Source: Dehalococcoidales bacterium (GTDB lineage Bacteria > Chloroflexota > Dehalococcoidia > Dehalococcoidales > UBA5760). From it: a stretch of 64,000 bases of DNA. Within the stretch, counting starts at the first letter, position 1; each line of letters opens with the position of its first letter. The stretch spans positions 1 through 64,000 of the forward strand of contig JAQUQE010000008.1 of assembly GCA_028716225.1 (NCBI GenBank), read 5' to 3'. Of the stretch, positions 17,686 through 25,709 are shown piece by piece. A program made the translations under genes and the position numbers. Below the pieces are notes generated by a model that saw only the letters and a program-made list of their open reading frames with translations, did no database searches and was not told the DNA's origin.

Positions 17686-18705
17686 TTACAGGGCAAGATA
17701 AGCCGTGTTTAATTTCGGGGATGATAGAATGTGTGGATCCGCTTGTCTTTCGTTGGCGGACTTCCTAATAAATTCATTGCCCTGGCACCCTTTTGTCATC
17801 TTACAAGCTCGTACCAGTAACACCGGCGTCCTCCCGGCATGCAAAACCTTGTTGGTGACGCTGCCGAAAGCCCATCTCATGACACCGCTCCAGCCATGGC
17901 TGGACATAGCGATGAGATCTATATCGTTTGCTTCAGCATAGCTGATAATCTGATCAGGCGGATAACCTGATATGATATCAATAGAACTTATCAAGCCCTT
18001 TTCTTTAAGCGACATACTCACGTTTCCCAGGTATTCAGTGGCATCAACTATTCTTTCCTCATTCCCCTTTGCTGCCTGGTCAACCAGCCCCGCTATTTCC
18101 TCAGTGATGAAGCCATGAAAACTATCGAACTGGAGCGAGGATGGTACCACTACATGAAGCAATACCAGCTCTGCATCCAATAACCGCCCCAGCATTTCAG
18201 CGGTTGGAATAGCTGCTTCTCCGGTCCTTGAACCATCTAGTGGTAACAGGATCCTTTTTATCAGCTTTTTCCTTTGTAAAGCCCTATCGTTGGCCGGAGA
18301 CTTGACCAGCAACACCGATTGATGCGCGGCACGAAGGACTTTCTCTGCAATACCATTGATGATACAGGGCCCATCATCGTAGCAGCCCCGACCCGACATG
18401 ATTATTAGCTCAACGTTGTTATCATCGGAATAGCGTAGGATTTCAAGAGACGGGTTTCCTGTTAAAACCTGTCCCTGAACCGCTGCTGTTTTTTCACCAA
18501 ACCGGTAATTAATAATTTGTCTCACTTGTTCTGTTACTACAGCCAAGTAGTTGTGATGAAATTGCCCGGCGCATCTTGAAGTTGGTGGGGAAACTTTGAC
18601 CAAAATCAATTGGCCTCCAAGTCTACCAACAACCTCTACCGCATATGGCAGGACAGTTTCCGCAGTTCTAGACCCATCCAGAGGAACCAGTATTTTTTTA
18701 TACAT
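17686..18705 (-). CDS. tandem universal stress protein
   Basis: 339 aa with two UspA domains. The first starts MYKKILVPLDGSRTAETVLP and the second, at about residue 150, starts KRILLPLDGSRTGEAAIPTA. Each ends in a nucleotide-binding signature (MSGRGCYDDGP; MSSHGWSGVMRWAFGSVTNK, close to the G-x2-G-x9-G-S/T ATP motif). A strong AGGAGGAAG lies just before the start. The protein is cytoplasmic and stress related. It lies directly downstream of copy B; the truncated methyltransferase remnant of that copy ends in its ribosome site. Confidence 0.9.
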   Translation of the reverse strand: MYKKILVPLDGSRTAETVLPYAVEVVGRLGGQLILVKVSPPTSRCAGQFHHNYLAVVTEQVRQIINYRFGEKTAAVQGQVLTGNPSLEILRYSDDNNVELIIMSGRGCYDDGPCIINGIAEKVLRAAHQSVLLVKSPANDRALQRKKLIKRILLPLDGSRTGEAAIPTAEMLGRLLDAELVLLHVVVPSSLQFDSFHGFITEEIAGLVDQAAKGNEERIVDATEYLGNVSMSLKEKGLISSIDIISGYPPDQIISYAEANDIDLIAMSSHGWSGVMRWAFGSVTNKVLHAGRTPVLLVRACKMTKGCQGNEFIRKSANERQADPHILSSPKLNTAYLAL

Positions 18706-18870
18706 CTAACTTCCTCCTATCATATTGAATCCACTTCTTTTTGAGATTGCTACGGGCTCTTTAACCAGTGAAGTCAGCCGGCAGGGTACTTCACATGATG
18801 CATCAGGTATTTTGCCCTGGTCTGTAAGATGCCCTGTGGTTTCAATCCCACAAGCTGTAAAGCGTGTCAC
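18706..18870 (-). pseudogene. N-terminal remnant of the methyltransferase-like gene (copy B)
   Basis: 54 codons from a GTG at 18870 that overlaps the preceding stop as GTGA. FTACGIETTGHLTDQGKIPD parallels LTGVDIETYGHTTTNNEGEI of copy A. The rest of the domain is missing; the frame ends at 18706, inside the ribosome site of the stress-protein gene. Truncated and presumably non-functional. Confidence 0.55.
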
Positions 18871-18962
18871 CTTGACTTTCCTTTTGGTCCTTTTTTCAGA
18901 TATGATGCTGTTTTTTTCAGTGCCTTCCGCTCTGCTTGCTTTTCTTTTCCTTCCTTTCCCAT
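18867..18962 (-). CDS. tiny basic protein (copy B)
   Basis: 31 aa: MGKEGKEKQAERKALKKTAS then YLKKGPKGKSR. AGGAGG lies 7 nt upstream of the ATG. Paralogue of 13152-13256. Its TGA stop overlaps a GTG of the methyltransferase remnant, indicating former translational coupling. Confidence 0.65.
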   Translation of the reverse strand: MGKEGKEKQAERKALKKTASYLKKGPKGKSR

Positions 18963-18978
18963 CTTCCTGCCTCCTATT

Positions 18979-19149
18979 CTATTCCTCGTCATTCCTGCCC
19001 TGACGGTGACGGATTTGAAGAAGCGTATCGACGAATCTCCGGATTTCCTTAAGTTGTGATCCGTTTAAAACGATGATTAGCTTCATTGTCTGAGACACTG
19101 CTTCAGCACTCTGTTTTTCCGATGGTTCAACCGCTTGACCGTTGCTCAT
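18979..19149 (-). CDS. 56-aa helical protein (copy B)
   Basis: Begins MSNGQAVEPSEKQSAEAVSQ and ends QIRHRQGRNDEE. The ATG overlaps the stop of the upstream 174-aa gene (ATGA), which fixes the start for both paralogues. Conservation with copy A covers the whole length, with mostly conservative changes. Unknown function; the helical, charged sequence suggests a protein-binding role. Confidence 0.75.
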   Translation of the reverse strand: MSNGQAVEPSEKQSAEAVSQTMKLIIVLNGSQLKEIRRFVDTLLQIRHRQGRNDEE

Positions 19150-19670
19150 ATATGCGTAACCTCTTCCACTAGTGAAACATGTTCCCGGTTAACCGCTACA
19201 TAAGGACTGCCGTGCTTAACCCCAGATATCTGAGAACTGATCTCAACATCTGTGACCGGGGAAAAGCGGGGGACCAAACCCAGTGAATTCCTCCGGTACC
19301 TGATCATGTGGTATTGCTCCAATCCCGTTAACGTGTAGGACGGTAAATACAACCTTATTCTTCTGAGTTGTTTTTCGATGAGAGGGATACCCGTATGATC
19401 AATTGGCCGTATGAACGAGATATCGTCTTTGTTAATACTAGCTACCTCGGCTGTCTCACGCCTTTTGAGACAATAAATATTAACTTCCTTGATACGCAGG
19501 TATTCCTCGTTGCTATCTTGTGTCGTCATGGGTAATGTATTATTGATCACATCCAGTAACCGGTAATACGGACAATTTATATATCCACTGCAAACACCGC
19601 CACCTTTCAGGTAGATCATGATCCGTAGCCAGGTTCTTTTACTCTTCTCCAGTGACGACATTCCTATCAC
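19146..19670 (-). CDS. hypothetical protein of copy B
   Basis: 174 aa from GTG 19670, with GAGG about 8 nt upstream. It contains a SSLEKSKRTWLRIMIYLKGG start, VCSGYINCPYYRLLDVI with two cysteines, and ERRIRLYLPSY-like basic beta segments; no family is recognised. CSGYINCPYYR suggests a small metal or redox motif. It has no counterpart in copy A and is translationally coupled to the 56-aa gene by ATGA. Confidence 0.6.
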   Translation of the reverse strand: MIGMSSLEKSKRTWLRIMIYLKGGGVCSGYINCPYYRLLDVINNTLPMTTQDSNEEYLRIKEVNIYCLKRRETAEVASINKDDISFIRPIDHTGIPLIEKQLRRIRLYLPSYTLTGLEQYHMIRYRRNSLGLVPRFSPVTDVEISSQISGVKHGSPYVAVNREHVSLVEEVTHI

Positions 19671-19720
19671 TCTTCATTCCTCGTTTTTTCCATCAAAAAC
19701 CTTTTTGCCAGTACAGGCAG

Positions 19721-20014
19721 TTAGTCAAGCACAAATTCTCGGATACTTTTTACAGCACCCCTTCTTTTAGCCAGCTCGTAACGCGACGCGCATTCGCTGC
19801 AGAGCCTTTATTTCCCATAGCGAACCGCCTCTGCTATCGGCCGGGCATACCCACAGTTATGGCATATCACTCTGCTAGCAGCAGGTTTACCCAATATCAG
19901 GCCGAATTTTACCGGCTGCCGAAGTTCCCGTGACATCTTCACTTTTATTGAATCAAAAGTATTGCTCATCTTGGAGACTTTTCTCCTTTCACCGAACAAA
20001 CCTTTGCCCCACAC
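19721..20014 (-). pseudogene. zinc-ribbon protein with in-frame ochre stop (copy B)
   Basis: The frame reads VICHNCGYARPIAEAVRYGK, then TAA at 19808-19810, then RLCSECASRYELAKRRGAVK and a stop at 19721. The second CxxC knuckle needed to bind zinc lies beyond the TAA. The gene looks like a 97-residue zinc-ribbon protein with a nonsense mutation. The start is either GTG 20014, overlapping the DksA-type stop, or ATG 19969. Whether the truncated 52-68-residue form functions is unknown. Confidence 0.65.
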
Positions 20015-20382
20015 TACAATCTGTACACTCTATTCAGTTTTGCAGTGCTACAGTCTATACAGTGAACAGCGTGCGGTACTACTTCCATCCGTACTGGGTT
20101 GATAGGCTTCCCGCAATCTTCACAGATGCCGTATGTCCCCACACTGATTTTGCTCAGAGCGTGCTCTACAGCAGCCAGGCTATCTTTTATATGAACCTCC
20201 AGAACAAATCGTCTCTCCATATTTATTACTGCGTCCGCCGCTTCTCCTGTTTTGTTAAAAGAACTGGCTCTTTGCTGATCTTGATCATCGCTGTCATTAG
20301 ATCTTAACTGGTCTAACTCCTCCATTAATCTTTTACACTCCTGCTCAAGGTCGGATTGAATTACGCTTAATTCTGCTGCCAT
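20014..20382 (-). CDS. DksA/TraR-type C4 zinc-finger protein
   Basis: 122 aa. The N-terminal coiled coil (ELSVIQSDLEQECKRLMEEL) is followed by KISVGTYGICEDCGKPINP and VPHAVHCIDCS, a classic C4 zinc finger with CxxC...CxxC. DksA/TraR family members bind the RNA polymerase secondary channel. The start follows GGGGGGAGAAAA. It is the second DksA-type gene of copy B; its decayed paralogue is at 13735-13970. Confidence 0.85.
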   Translation of the reverse strand: MAAELSVIQSDLEQECKRLMEELDQLRSNDSDDQDQQRASSFNKTGEAADAVINMERRFVLEVHIKDSLAAVEHALSKISVGTYGICEDCGKPINPVRMEVVPHAVHCIDCSTAKLNRVYRL

Positions 20383-20464
20383 TTTTCTCCCCCCTGATGA
20401 TTTCTTGGTTTCTCATCCTGCCATTACCGCTAGAATGGGCTACCTCTTTAGCAAATAGATTTAC

Positions 20465-20776
20465 TTAATTATCATTTATGCTTTGTATACAGGGCTTTTT
20501 TAACTCGCACCGCCTACACGTAGGAGTATACGGTAGTATTTCCAGGCGGCCTGTCTCGATATGCTTTCCGCACCTATCGCAGATACCATATGTTCCGTCA
20601 TCTACTTTCTTTAGAGTATGCTCTATATCAGATAGAATGCCTCTTTTTTCATTCTTGATGGACTCCAGTTTTTCTGAGACAGAGCTAGAGTAACCTTTTA
20701 GCATTTCCAGTTCATCGATTAAGTGTTGTCGCGCTCGTTCTAGATTCAGGCGTAGGAATGCTAATTCGATTGTCAT
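20465..20776 (-). CDS. DksA/TraR-type C4 zinc-finger protein, second paralogue
   Basis: 103 aa from ATG 20776 (GGGAGG 7 nt upstream; a GTG two codons earlier is possible). Coiled coil LRLNLERARQHLIDELEML then KKVDDGTYGICDRCGKHIE and LPYTPTCRRCE. All four zinc cysteines are present. It differs clearly from its neighbour, so the two genes are old paralogues. Likely RNA polymerase-associated regulator. Confidence 0.85.
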   Translation of the reverse strand: MTIELAFLRLNLERARQHLIDELEMLKGYSSSVSEKLESIKNEKRGILSDIEHTLKKVDDGTYGICDRCGKHIETGRLEILPYTPTCRRCELKKPCIQSINDN

Positions 20777-21026
20777 TTTCACCCCTCCCTTGATTCATAA
20801 TTATTGGCTCTGCCTCATCGACTGATCGTTTTTCTCTTGTCCGATATCGAGGTGAAGAATACTCGGCTTCATCGTAATATCTATCCTTCCCCACATGTTA
20901 AAGTCCGGATCTAACAATAACCGACTGAGATACCCAGATTCGTTGATTACAGTCAGATATCTGCAGTGAGTTAGCATCCGCATAATCCAAGTAATTCTCA
21001 TAAGAGAGATTACTTGATATAAGCTG

Positions 21027-21344
21027 TTAACCAGTTACTTTCAAAGGTGATAGGTCGCCTTCACGATGGGCTACCACCTGTCCAGTTCCAAAACATACCG
21101 TACATCGATCAATGCAGGAAATACTGGCTATCTTTAAGATAATGGTATCTACTATCTCAGTAAATCTCTCAGCTTCAATCACGGCTATTATTTCGTAAGG
21201 TCCGGTTACGGCCTGAGCAAATATCACCCCTTCTATCTTGCCAATTACGGCAAGGAGACTATTTCTGTCCATTGCCACAAAGAAGCCCTTGGTCTTTCTT
21301 GAAGCCACATTAATCAGTACAAAAACTCTCTTCGTCATTCCCAA
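21027..21344 (-). CDS. stand-alone Lrp/AsnC RAM-domain protein (copy B)
   Basis: 105 aa without a DNA-binding domain. MTKRVFVLINVASRKTKGFF, VIGKIEGVIFAQAVTGPYEI and ILKIASISCIDRCTVCFGTG align with the copy A protein over the full length. The C-terminal part carries three cysteines (SCIDRCTVC) that are absent from copy A except one, so metal or redox sensing by this paralogue is possible. First gene behind the copy B leader. Confidence 0.8.
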   Translation of the reverse strand: MGMTKRVFVLINVASRKTKGFFVAMDRNSLLAVIGKIEGVIFAQAVTGPYEIIAVIEAERFTEIVDTIILKIASISCIDRCTVCFGTGQVVAHREGDLSPLKVTG

Positions 21345-21902
21345 TCGCCTTAACTGTTGTCGTAGAAATACTTCTCAGAGATAATAGGGTGCGTGGCAGC
21401 ACGAAGCATAAATGAGTAGATGGGATTTAACGGCTACGCTAAACGGTGAAAGTCTCTAAATGAATGAGAAAAGAAAACTCACCAAGCGTAGCCTAAGACA
21501 TGCTTTAGCGTAACTTTGGCAACATAATTCAGTACACTCATGGGCACCTCCTACTAATTGTCAAAGACACGCCAACACACAAAAGGAGTTGGGTGGATAA
21601 TGAATAAAAACGTTTGGAAGGGTAGTATCACTACTGGTAATAGCATACCAGAATGAGTGGCTCTGAGCAACTTCAGAACAAGAGGTTTGCGCGTGTTTGC
21701 AGCGGTTTGTGTAGTGCGATAGTATGTGCCGATTGCTTTATCTCTGTTTTGCTCATGAATTCAGGGTGTTTAGGTCACACGAAGACTCGGGCATCTTTCA
21801 GGGGCACGCTGGTATTCTACTATGGTGGCGACCTGCCCTCCGAAAACGATACCAGTTATAATCTCATAAAAAGGGAGCATCTCTATTAACATTGGCTGTG
21901 AC
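21345..21902. other. non-coding region: leader and conserved module (copy B)
   Basis: About 560 bp with no gene. It holds the micro-ORF/stem-loop leader and the block AGAGGTTTGCGC...TTTATCTCTGTTTT (21680-21755) shared with copy A. A possible IS3 left-end motif CCGAAAACGATACCAGT lies at 21840-21856; its reverse complement is at 15390-15406. TAACATTGGCTGTGACTTAA follows at 21887-21906. Confidence 0.6.
21430..21565 (-). promoter_or_regulatory. conserved leader: strong RBS, micro-ORF and stem-loop (copy B)
   Basis: AGGAGGT 4 nt before an ATG at 21541 opens a 20-codon ORF (MSVLNYVAKVTLKHVLGYAW) stopping at 21479. Its end overlaps the arm AGCGTAGCC (21485-21493), which can pair with GGCTACGCT (21432-21440). 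Compared with copy A, both arms have changed yet still pair, so the structure is likely selected. Confidence 0.6.
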
Positions 21903-22016
21903 TTAAGAATGTGAAATCAGGAAATGCTGTAAAGCTGGAAGCAATTGTTTCTTCTCAAACAGGAGTTCGAGAACTGTCCCGAAAGGATATCCTTCATAAA
22001 CATCAACATAATGAAG
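21903..22016 (-). pseudogene. C-terminal gene remnant, left flank of the restriction block
   Basis: Reads LHYVDVYEGYPFGTVLELLF then EKKQLLPALQHFLISHS, stop at 21903. A homologous end (PFGTIPELLFEKKTLIPDLQ) lies at 30786-30881. No start in either; family unknown. Confidence 0.5.
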
Positions 22017-22264
22017 TCCCACCACCTAATTTAACAACCTCAACATCATTACCGCAGACTTTATATTAGTAAATTTAGCATAATTACTTAGTAGCCATGG
22101 CACATATACTGACTTGCTCTTGGCGATACATAAAATAGTCTTTTTTGTATCGGAGGGGTAAATCATTACACTTTAGTCAGGAAAGTGCAGTGGTATCTGG
22201 CATATGCCGTTGGGGAATCGGGCCAGGCCAAGGTGGATTTACTATGACTACACGAATACAAACT

Positions 22265-23371
22265 TTACTTAGAAACAACCTTAGTAATGAAGCTCTCTAG
22301 CGGCACATCAATCATCTTTTTCTTCAGAAACTGCTGGATTTTATCTTCTGGCATACGTGTCAGCTCGTGGGTAAACCCAGTTCTATTGTTCAATTCTAAA
22401 GCTACCTGCTTCGGCCAATACGCCATACTCATTTGAATAATTGTGCCCTGGATTGCTTTAGCAAGCTCTACTATTCTACTTCTCTTGCCTATCGTGTCTA
22501 CCAATATGATTGTGCCCATGAACCATTTGGTACTTCCAAGTTCAATTTCCCTCTCAAATCTCGAAACCTTGTCTAAAGATATTTCTGGATTACCTCTACC
22601 GATGAATCCGATATCAAAACGGATTCCTTTGCCTGCTTGGTATAGAAGAGTGGCATCGCTTTCACGCTTATCGCCTATAGAAGAAAGCCAGAATACGCCT
22701 TTTGGAGTGGTTATGTTGTTCTTTGGCACAAGTTTGAAGCCAAATATGCTGAGTAATGAACCTAGAATGAGGCGCTCGAATAATTTGCCATAAGTTGATT
22801 TCTCAGAGCCACGTATTGCTAGGGTCTGAGCGCCGATGGTCTGTAGGAGCTCAATCATGAAGTTCCAGTCTACGCCCGTTTTTCCATGAGAGCCAAGTTG
22901 GAGTTCGCCTCGGAGTTTACCATAATCAGTTTCACATGTCGAGATCACATCTTCGCAAGTCTTTAAGTATTCGTCCCTGTATTTGCTTAACGAGTCAGTG
23001 CTGTCTCGCAGGACGTTCTGGGTGGCCTTATTCGTTAGTCCTAAGAACCATTGGAGGATCTGCCGTTCCTCTCCATTGAGTTTACGCTGCAATTCTTCTG
23101 AGGCAATCACAGGTAAGTGCTGAGCAAACCCTTTTGATTGCGCCTCGCCACGTATGAACATTACCAGGGTTGCAGCGTTTATTGTGGCCAGTTTCTTTCG
23201 AGTGAGGACCTCCGTTGAATCTCGGAGGTTTTTGCCGCATAAGACGTCGCATACTATGTCGCGTATGACATCCAAGCCGACCTGACGAACTACTTCTTTG
23301 CCTTTGCCAGAAACAAGTGCCCTAGCTTTCGGGGGCATCAGATTTATTACTTTACCGTTGGCATCCTTCAC
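22265..23371 (-). CDS. putative type II restriction endonuclease (CfrBI-like)
   Basis: 368 aa. The gene ends next to a DNA methyltransferase gene in the same orientation, as in type II systems. The central part YGKLFERLILGSLLSIFGFK followed by FWLSSIGDKRESDATLLY and IRFDIGFIGRGNPEISLDKV recalls the CfrBI endonuclease family (CCWWGG). Here FDIGF and E-x-x-x-x-K are candidate catalytic residues. Family assignment is from memory of the pattern and is moderate. The endonuclease role is strongly supported by context. Cytoplasmic. Confidence 0.6.
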   Translation of the reverse strand: MKDANGKVINLMPPKARALVSGKGKEVVRQVGLDVIRDIVCDVLCGKNLRDSTEVLTRKKLATINAATLVMFIRGEAQSKGFAQHLPVIASEELQRKLNGEERQILQWFLGLTNKATQNVLRDSTDSLSKYRDEYLKTCEDVISTCETDYGKLRGELQLGSHGKTGVDWNFMIELLQTIGAQTLAIRGSEKSTYGKLFERLILGSLLSIFGFKLVPKNNITTPKGVFWLSSIGDKRESDATLLYQAGKGIRFDIGFIGRGNPEISLDKVSRFEREIELGSTKWFMGTIILVDTIGKRSRIVELAKAIQGTIIQMSMAYWPKQVALELNNRTGFTHELTRMPEDKIQQFLKKKMIDVPLESFITKVVSK

Positions 23372-23400
23372 TGCTCACTTCTCCATAAGATATCAAGTCA

Positions 23401-24585
23401 CTACAGTAATATATTCGACTTTGGCTCTTCGCAATTTACAAACATTACCTCCTTGACTGCCTTACCTAGCCATGAAGAAATGTTATCTGTGATAACGCTG
23501 ACATATTTAGGGTCGTTTTCGATCAATACAAACCTACGTTTCAGCGAAGCTGCTACTCTACCCACAGTACCAATCCCGGCAAAAGGGTCAAGAACAACAT
23601 CGTTCTTGAAAGAATAGTACTTAACAACCCTTTTGACTAGGTCATCCGGGAAAATGGCGGGGTGATTAGGATCAGAAGCCGGTTTAATATACCAGACGTT
23701 AGTTTTCTCATAGTCGTCGTCTATTTTGGATTGTCTCACTAATTCCTGATTGGGATGACATCGGATATTCCAATCGATGAGTTTGTCTGTATGTTTACGA
23801 TATACTAAAACATATTCCGTGACGGGGACAGTTTTGTATTGCAGAGGATTTCTATCTGCTGCGAAGCGACGTCCCCTTCCTGTCGCCCAACCTGCACCAT
23901 CCGGCTTAACCCAGATAATGTCATCAATGAAATCGAAAGACTCTTCAACGAACAGTCTATGTATGTCAAATGGGACTGCCAGTCTTTTTGATGACTCGCT
24001 TCTGGTGCTCCGGCGTATTAAAATTGGAGCAATATTGATGACAAAAAACCTACCTTCGTTTAATACTCTGTGTATACTCTGAATGACTTTCCGTAGTTTT
24101 AGAAGGTATTCCTCGTAGCTTATATAGTCGGAGTATTCTGGTCTGGCGTTGAAATATGGGGGTGAAGTAAAAACTAGGTCAACAGATTCCGCAGGTAGAT
24201 CCTGTAAGACCTCTTCGCTATCACCCGAAGCAACCATGTTTCTGAGAGATGACACTTTACAATAACCATTCGTGATCCTTTTCTTGGTGGTTGTGGGTTC
24301 TATCTTTCGCAGAAGCCTAGCCTCGAGGGTATTTTGCTTTGTTGACTTATCTTCCCTGATTAACGAGGTCTTTGCATCTATAACTACCTCTCCAATCTTA
24401 TCAGTAGCATTACTTGAGATTAGAGGTACTCGCCAAATGTGATAGCGGTCGTCGACTTCAGGTAGACCAAATGAAATAGCTTTTTCCAGCCCCATGTTTT
24501 GAGTCCATAACAATGCTATCTTACGGGCTTCTTCGACATTACGAACCGCGTATCTTCTTAATTCGCTGGTAGTAGAGATTCTCAT
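23401..24585 (-). CDS. site-specific DNA methyltransferase (beta-type, N4-C or N6-A)
   Basis: 394 aa from ATG 24585, which has GGGAGGAGG 8 nt upstream (an ATG at 24648 is in frame but less likely). Residues 1-110 form an extra N-terminal domain (VEEARKIALLWTQNMGLEKA). The catalytic motif IV is LVFTSPPYFNARPEYSDY; motif I comes near the C-terminus as VVLDPFAGIGTVGRVA. The order IV before I is the beta class, and TSPPY is common in N4-cytosine enzymes. It should protect the host site cut by the neighbouring endonuclease, 29 bp downstream. Confidence 0.9.
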   Translation of the reverse strand: MRISTTSELRRYAVRNVEEARKIALLWTQNMGLEKAISFGLPEVDDRYHIWRVPLISSNATDKIGEVVIDAKTSLIREDKSTKQNTLEARLLRKIEPTTTKKRITNGYCKVSSLRNMVASGDSEEVLQDLPAESVDLVFTSPPYFNARPEYSDYISYEEYLLKLRKVIQSIHRVLNEGRFFVINIAPILIRRSTRSESSKRLAVPFDIHRLFVEESFDFIDDIIWVKPDGAGWATGRGRRFAADRNPLQYKTVPVTEYVLVYRKHTDKLIDWNIRCHPNQELVRQSKIDDDYEKTNVWYIKPASDPNHPAIFPDDLVKRVVKYYSFKNDVVLDPFAGIGTVGRVAASLKRRFVLIENDPKYVSVITDNISSWLGKAVKEVMFVNCEEPKSNILL

Positions 24586-24727
24586 AGAAATAGCCTCCTC
24601 CCTCACCATTGCAACAATTATAACACCCATCTTGATGACTGTCAGCAACTACTGTGAAGTCGGTGCCCGTCACACGAAACGTCACAATGTTTGGGCAATA
24701 TCGTGGCACAGCAAGCTACCAGTACAA

Positions 24728-25486
24728 TCAGGTCAAGAACTTGATGCCGAAGATATCGTCCAGATCTCTAGTTAGATTGCTGACTTTTTCCTGCAAGAGC
24801 AGGTTTTTCTTAAAGAATTGGTTGAATTGACCTACCAGGAAGAACAATACGTTAGCGCAGACCTGGTTAGCTAGATTTAAGGAGGAATGAATACCCTCCT
24901 CACGTAATTCATCACCTAGCAATGTAGAGGACCCTGGCTTCGCGAGAGCAGAGTAAGACCGTGCGGTGGCTAGTGGATGTGCCCCTCCTTTACTCAGACG
25001 GTCAAGCAATCTTATAAGCTCTTGAACCGGTGGAGCCAAAGTGAAATTATGAGGTTTCCTGTAATTGCCATTTCGAAGCCATTCCCGAGCAACCTCAGCG
25101 CTATAAGCAGCGGTGTTTGCCCAACGCAGAGCTTCAGCTACATTACGTAAACATGAATTTACAACGGACAGGTATCCATGGAGCAGGTTTAATCGCATTG
25201 CTTGCAGGTTATCTAGGGCTTGAAACATCAAGAAAGCTGGTACCATAAAACGTATAAGTTCTTCGTTCTGGCTATTCTTTAGTTCCTTAATCGTCAGGCC
25301 GGTTCCCTTTCTAGCTTTACCCAAATCATTTACATAAACCGATATAACGTTTATTTGTCGCTCGAGTAGGCTAATCTCATTTTTGAAATTGCTGCGTATG
25401 CCCCAACTGCATCCTTCTTCTAACTGGTCTAACCAACGTAAAGGTAGATCTTCTGGCATTTCTACTAGCTCCTGGGTTACACCCAA
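24728..25486 (-). CDS. hypothetical helical protein
   Basis: 252 aa, almost all alpha-helical. Segments such as LNLLHGYLSVVNSCLRNVAE, ALRWANTAAYSAEVAREWLR and LSKGGAHPLATARSY resemble proteins of the DUF5677/AbiV-like helical class, but no diagnostic motif is present, so no family is claimed. It lies 142 bp upstream of the methyltransferase, in the same orientation, and may belong to the same defence unit. Confidence 0.55.
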   Translation of the reverse strand: MGVTQELVEMPEDLPLRWLDQLEEGCSWGIRSNFKNEISLLERQINVISVYVNDLGKARKGTGLTIKELKNSQNEELIRFMVPAFLMFQALDNLQAMRLNLLHGYLSVVNSCLRNVAEALRWANTAAYSAEVAREWLRNGNYRKPHNFTLAPPVQELIRLLDRLSKGGAHPLATARSYSALAKPGSSTLLGDELREEGIHSSLNLANQVCANVLFFLVGQFNQFFKKNLLLQEKVSNLTRDLDDIFGIKFLT

Positions 25487-25653
25487 CTAAATTGCTTCCG
25501 GTTGGTCAGAATTATATATCATAATCAAATTTTTATCTAAAACAGCCAGCCATTTTATTTTATTGCGTAATCTATTCTATCCACCCTTGCTTTTCGTTCA
25601 TGTTGAAGACTAATATCGTGAGAAGATATGACATGTTACTGGAGGCATGTGAT

Positions 25654-25698
25654 ATGATCAAAGTGGTTTTATTCGACTGGATGAATACTTTCACTTGA
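25654..25698 (+). pseudogene. N-terminal remnant of a HAD-family hydrolase
   Basis: GGAGG, 8 nt, then ATG encoding MIKVVLFDWMNTFT and a TGA. This is HAD motif I (DxxxT with a preceding hydrophobic strand). The rest of the gene is gone; the next gene begins inside it. Confidence 0.55.
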
Positions 25699-25709
25699 AA
25701 GAGGAAATC

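Noticed and set aside
20712-20894. 60-codon minus-strand ORF starting GTG
   Set aside because: No ribosome site and mostly overlapping the DksA-type gene; only weak protein character.
21653-21889. 78-codon + strand ORF in the copy B non-coding block
   Set aside because: The copy A counterpart is interrupted and differences are not biased to third positions, so it is not coding.
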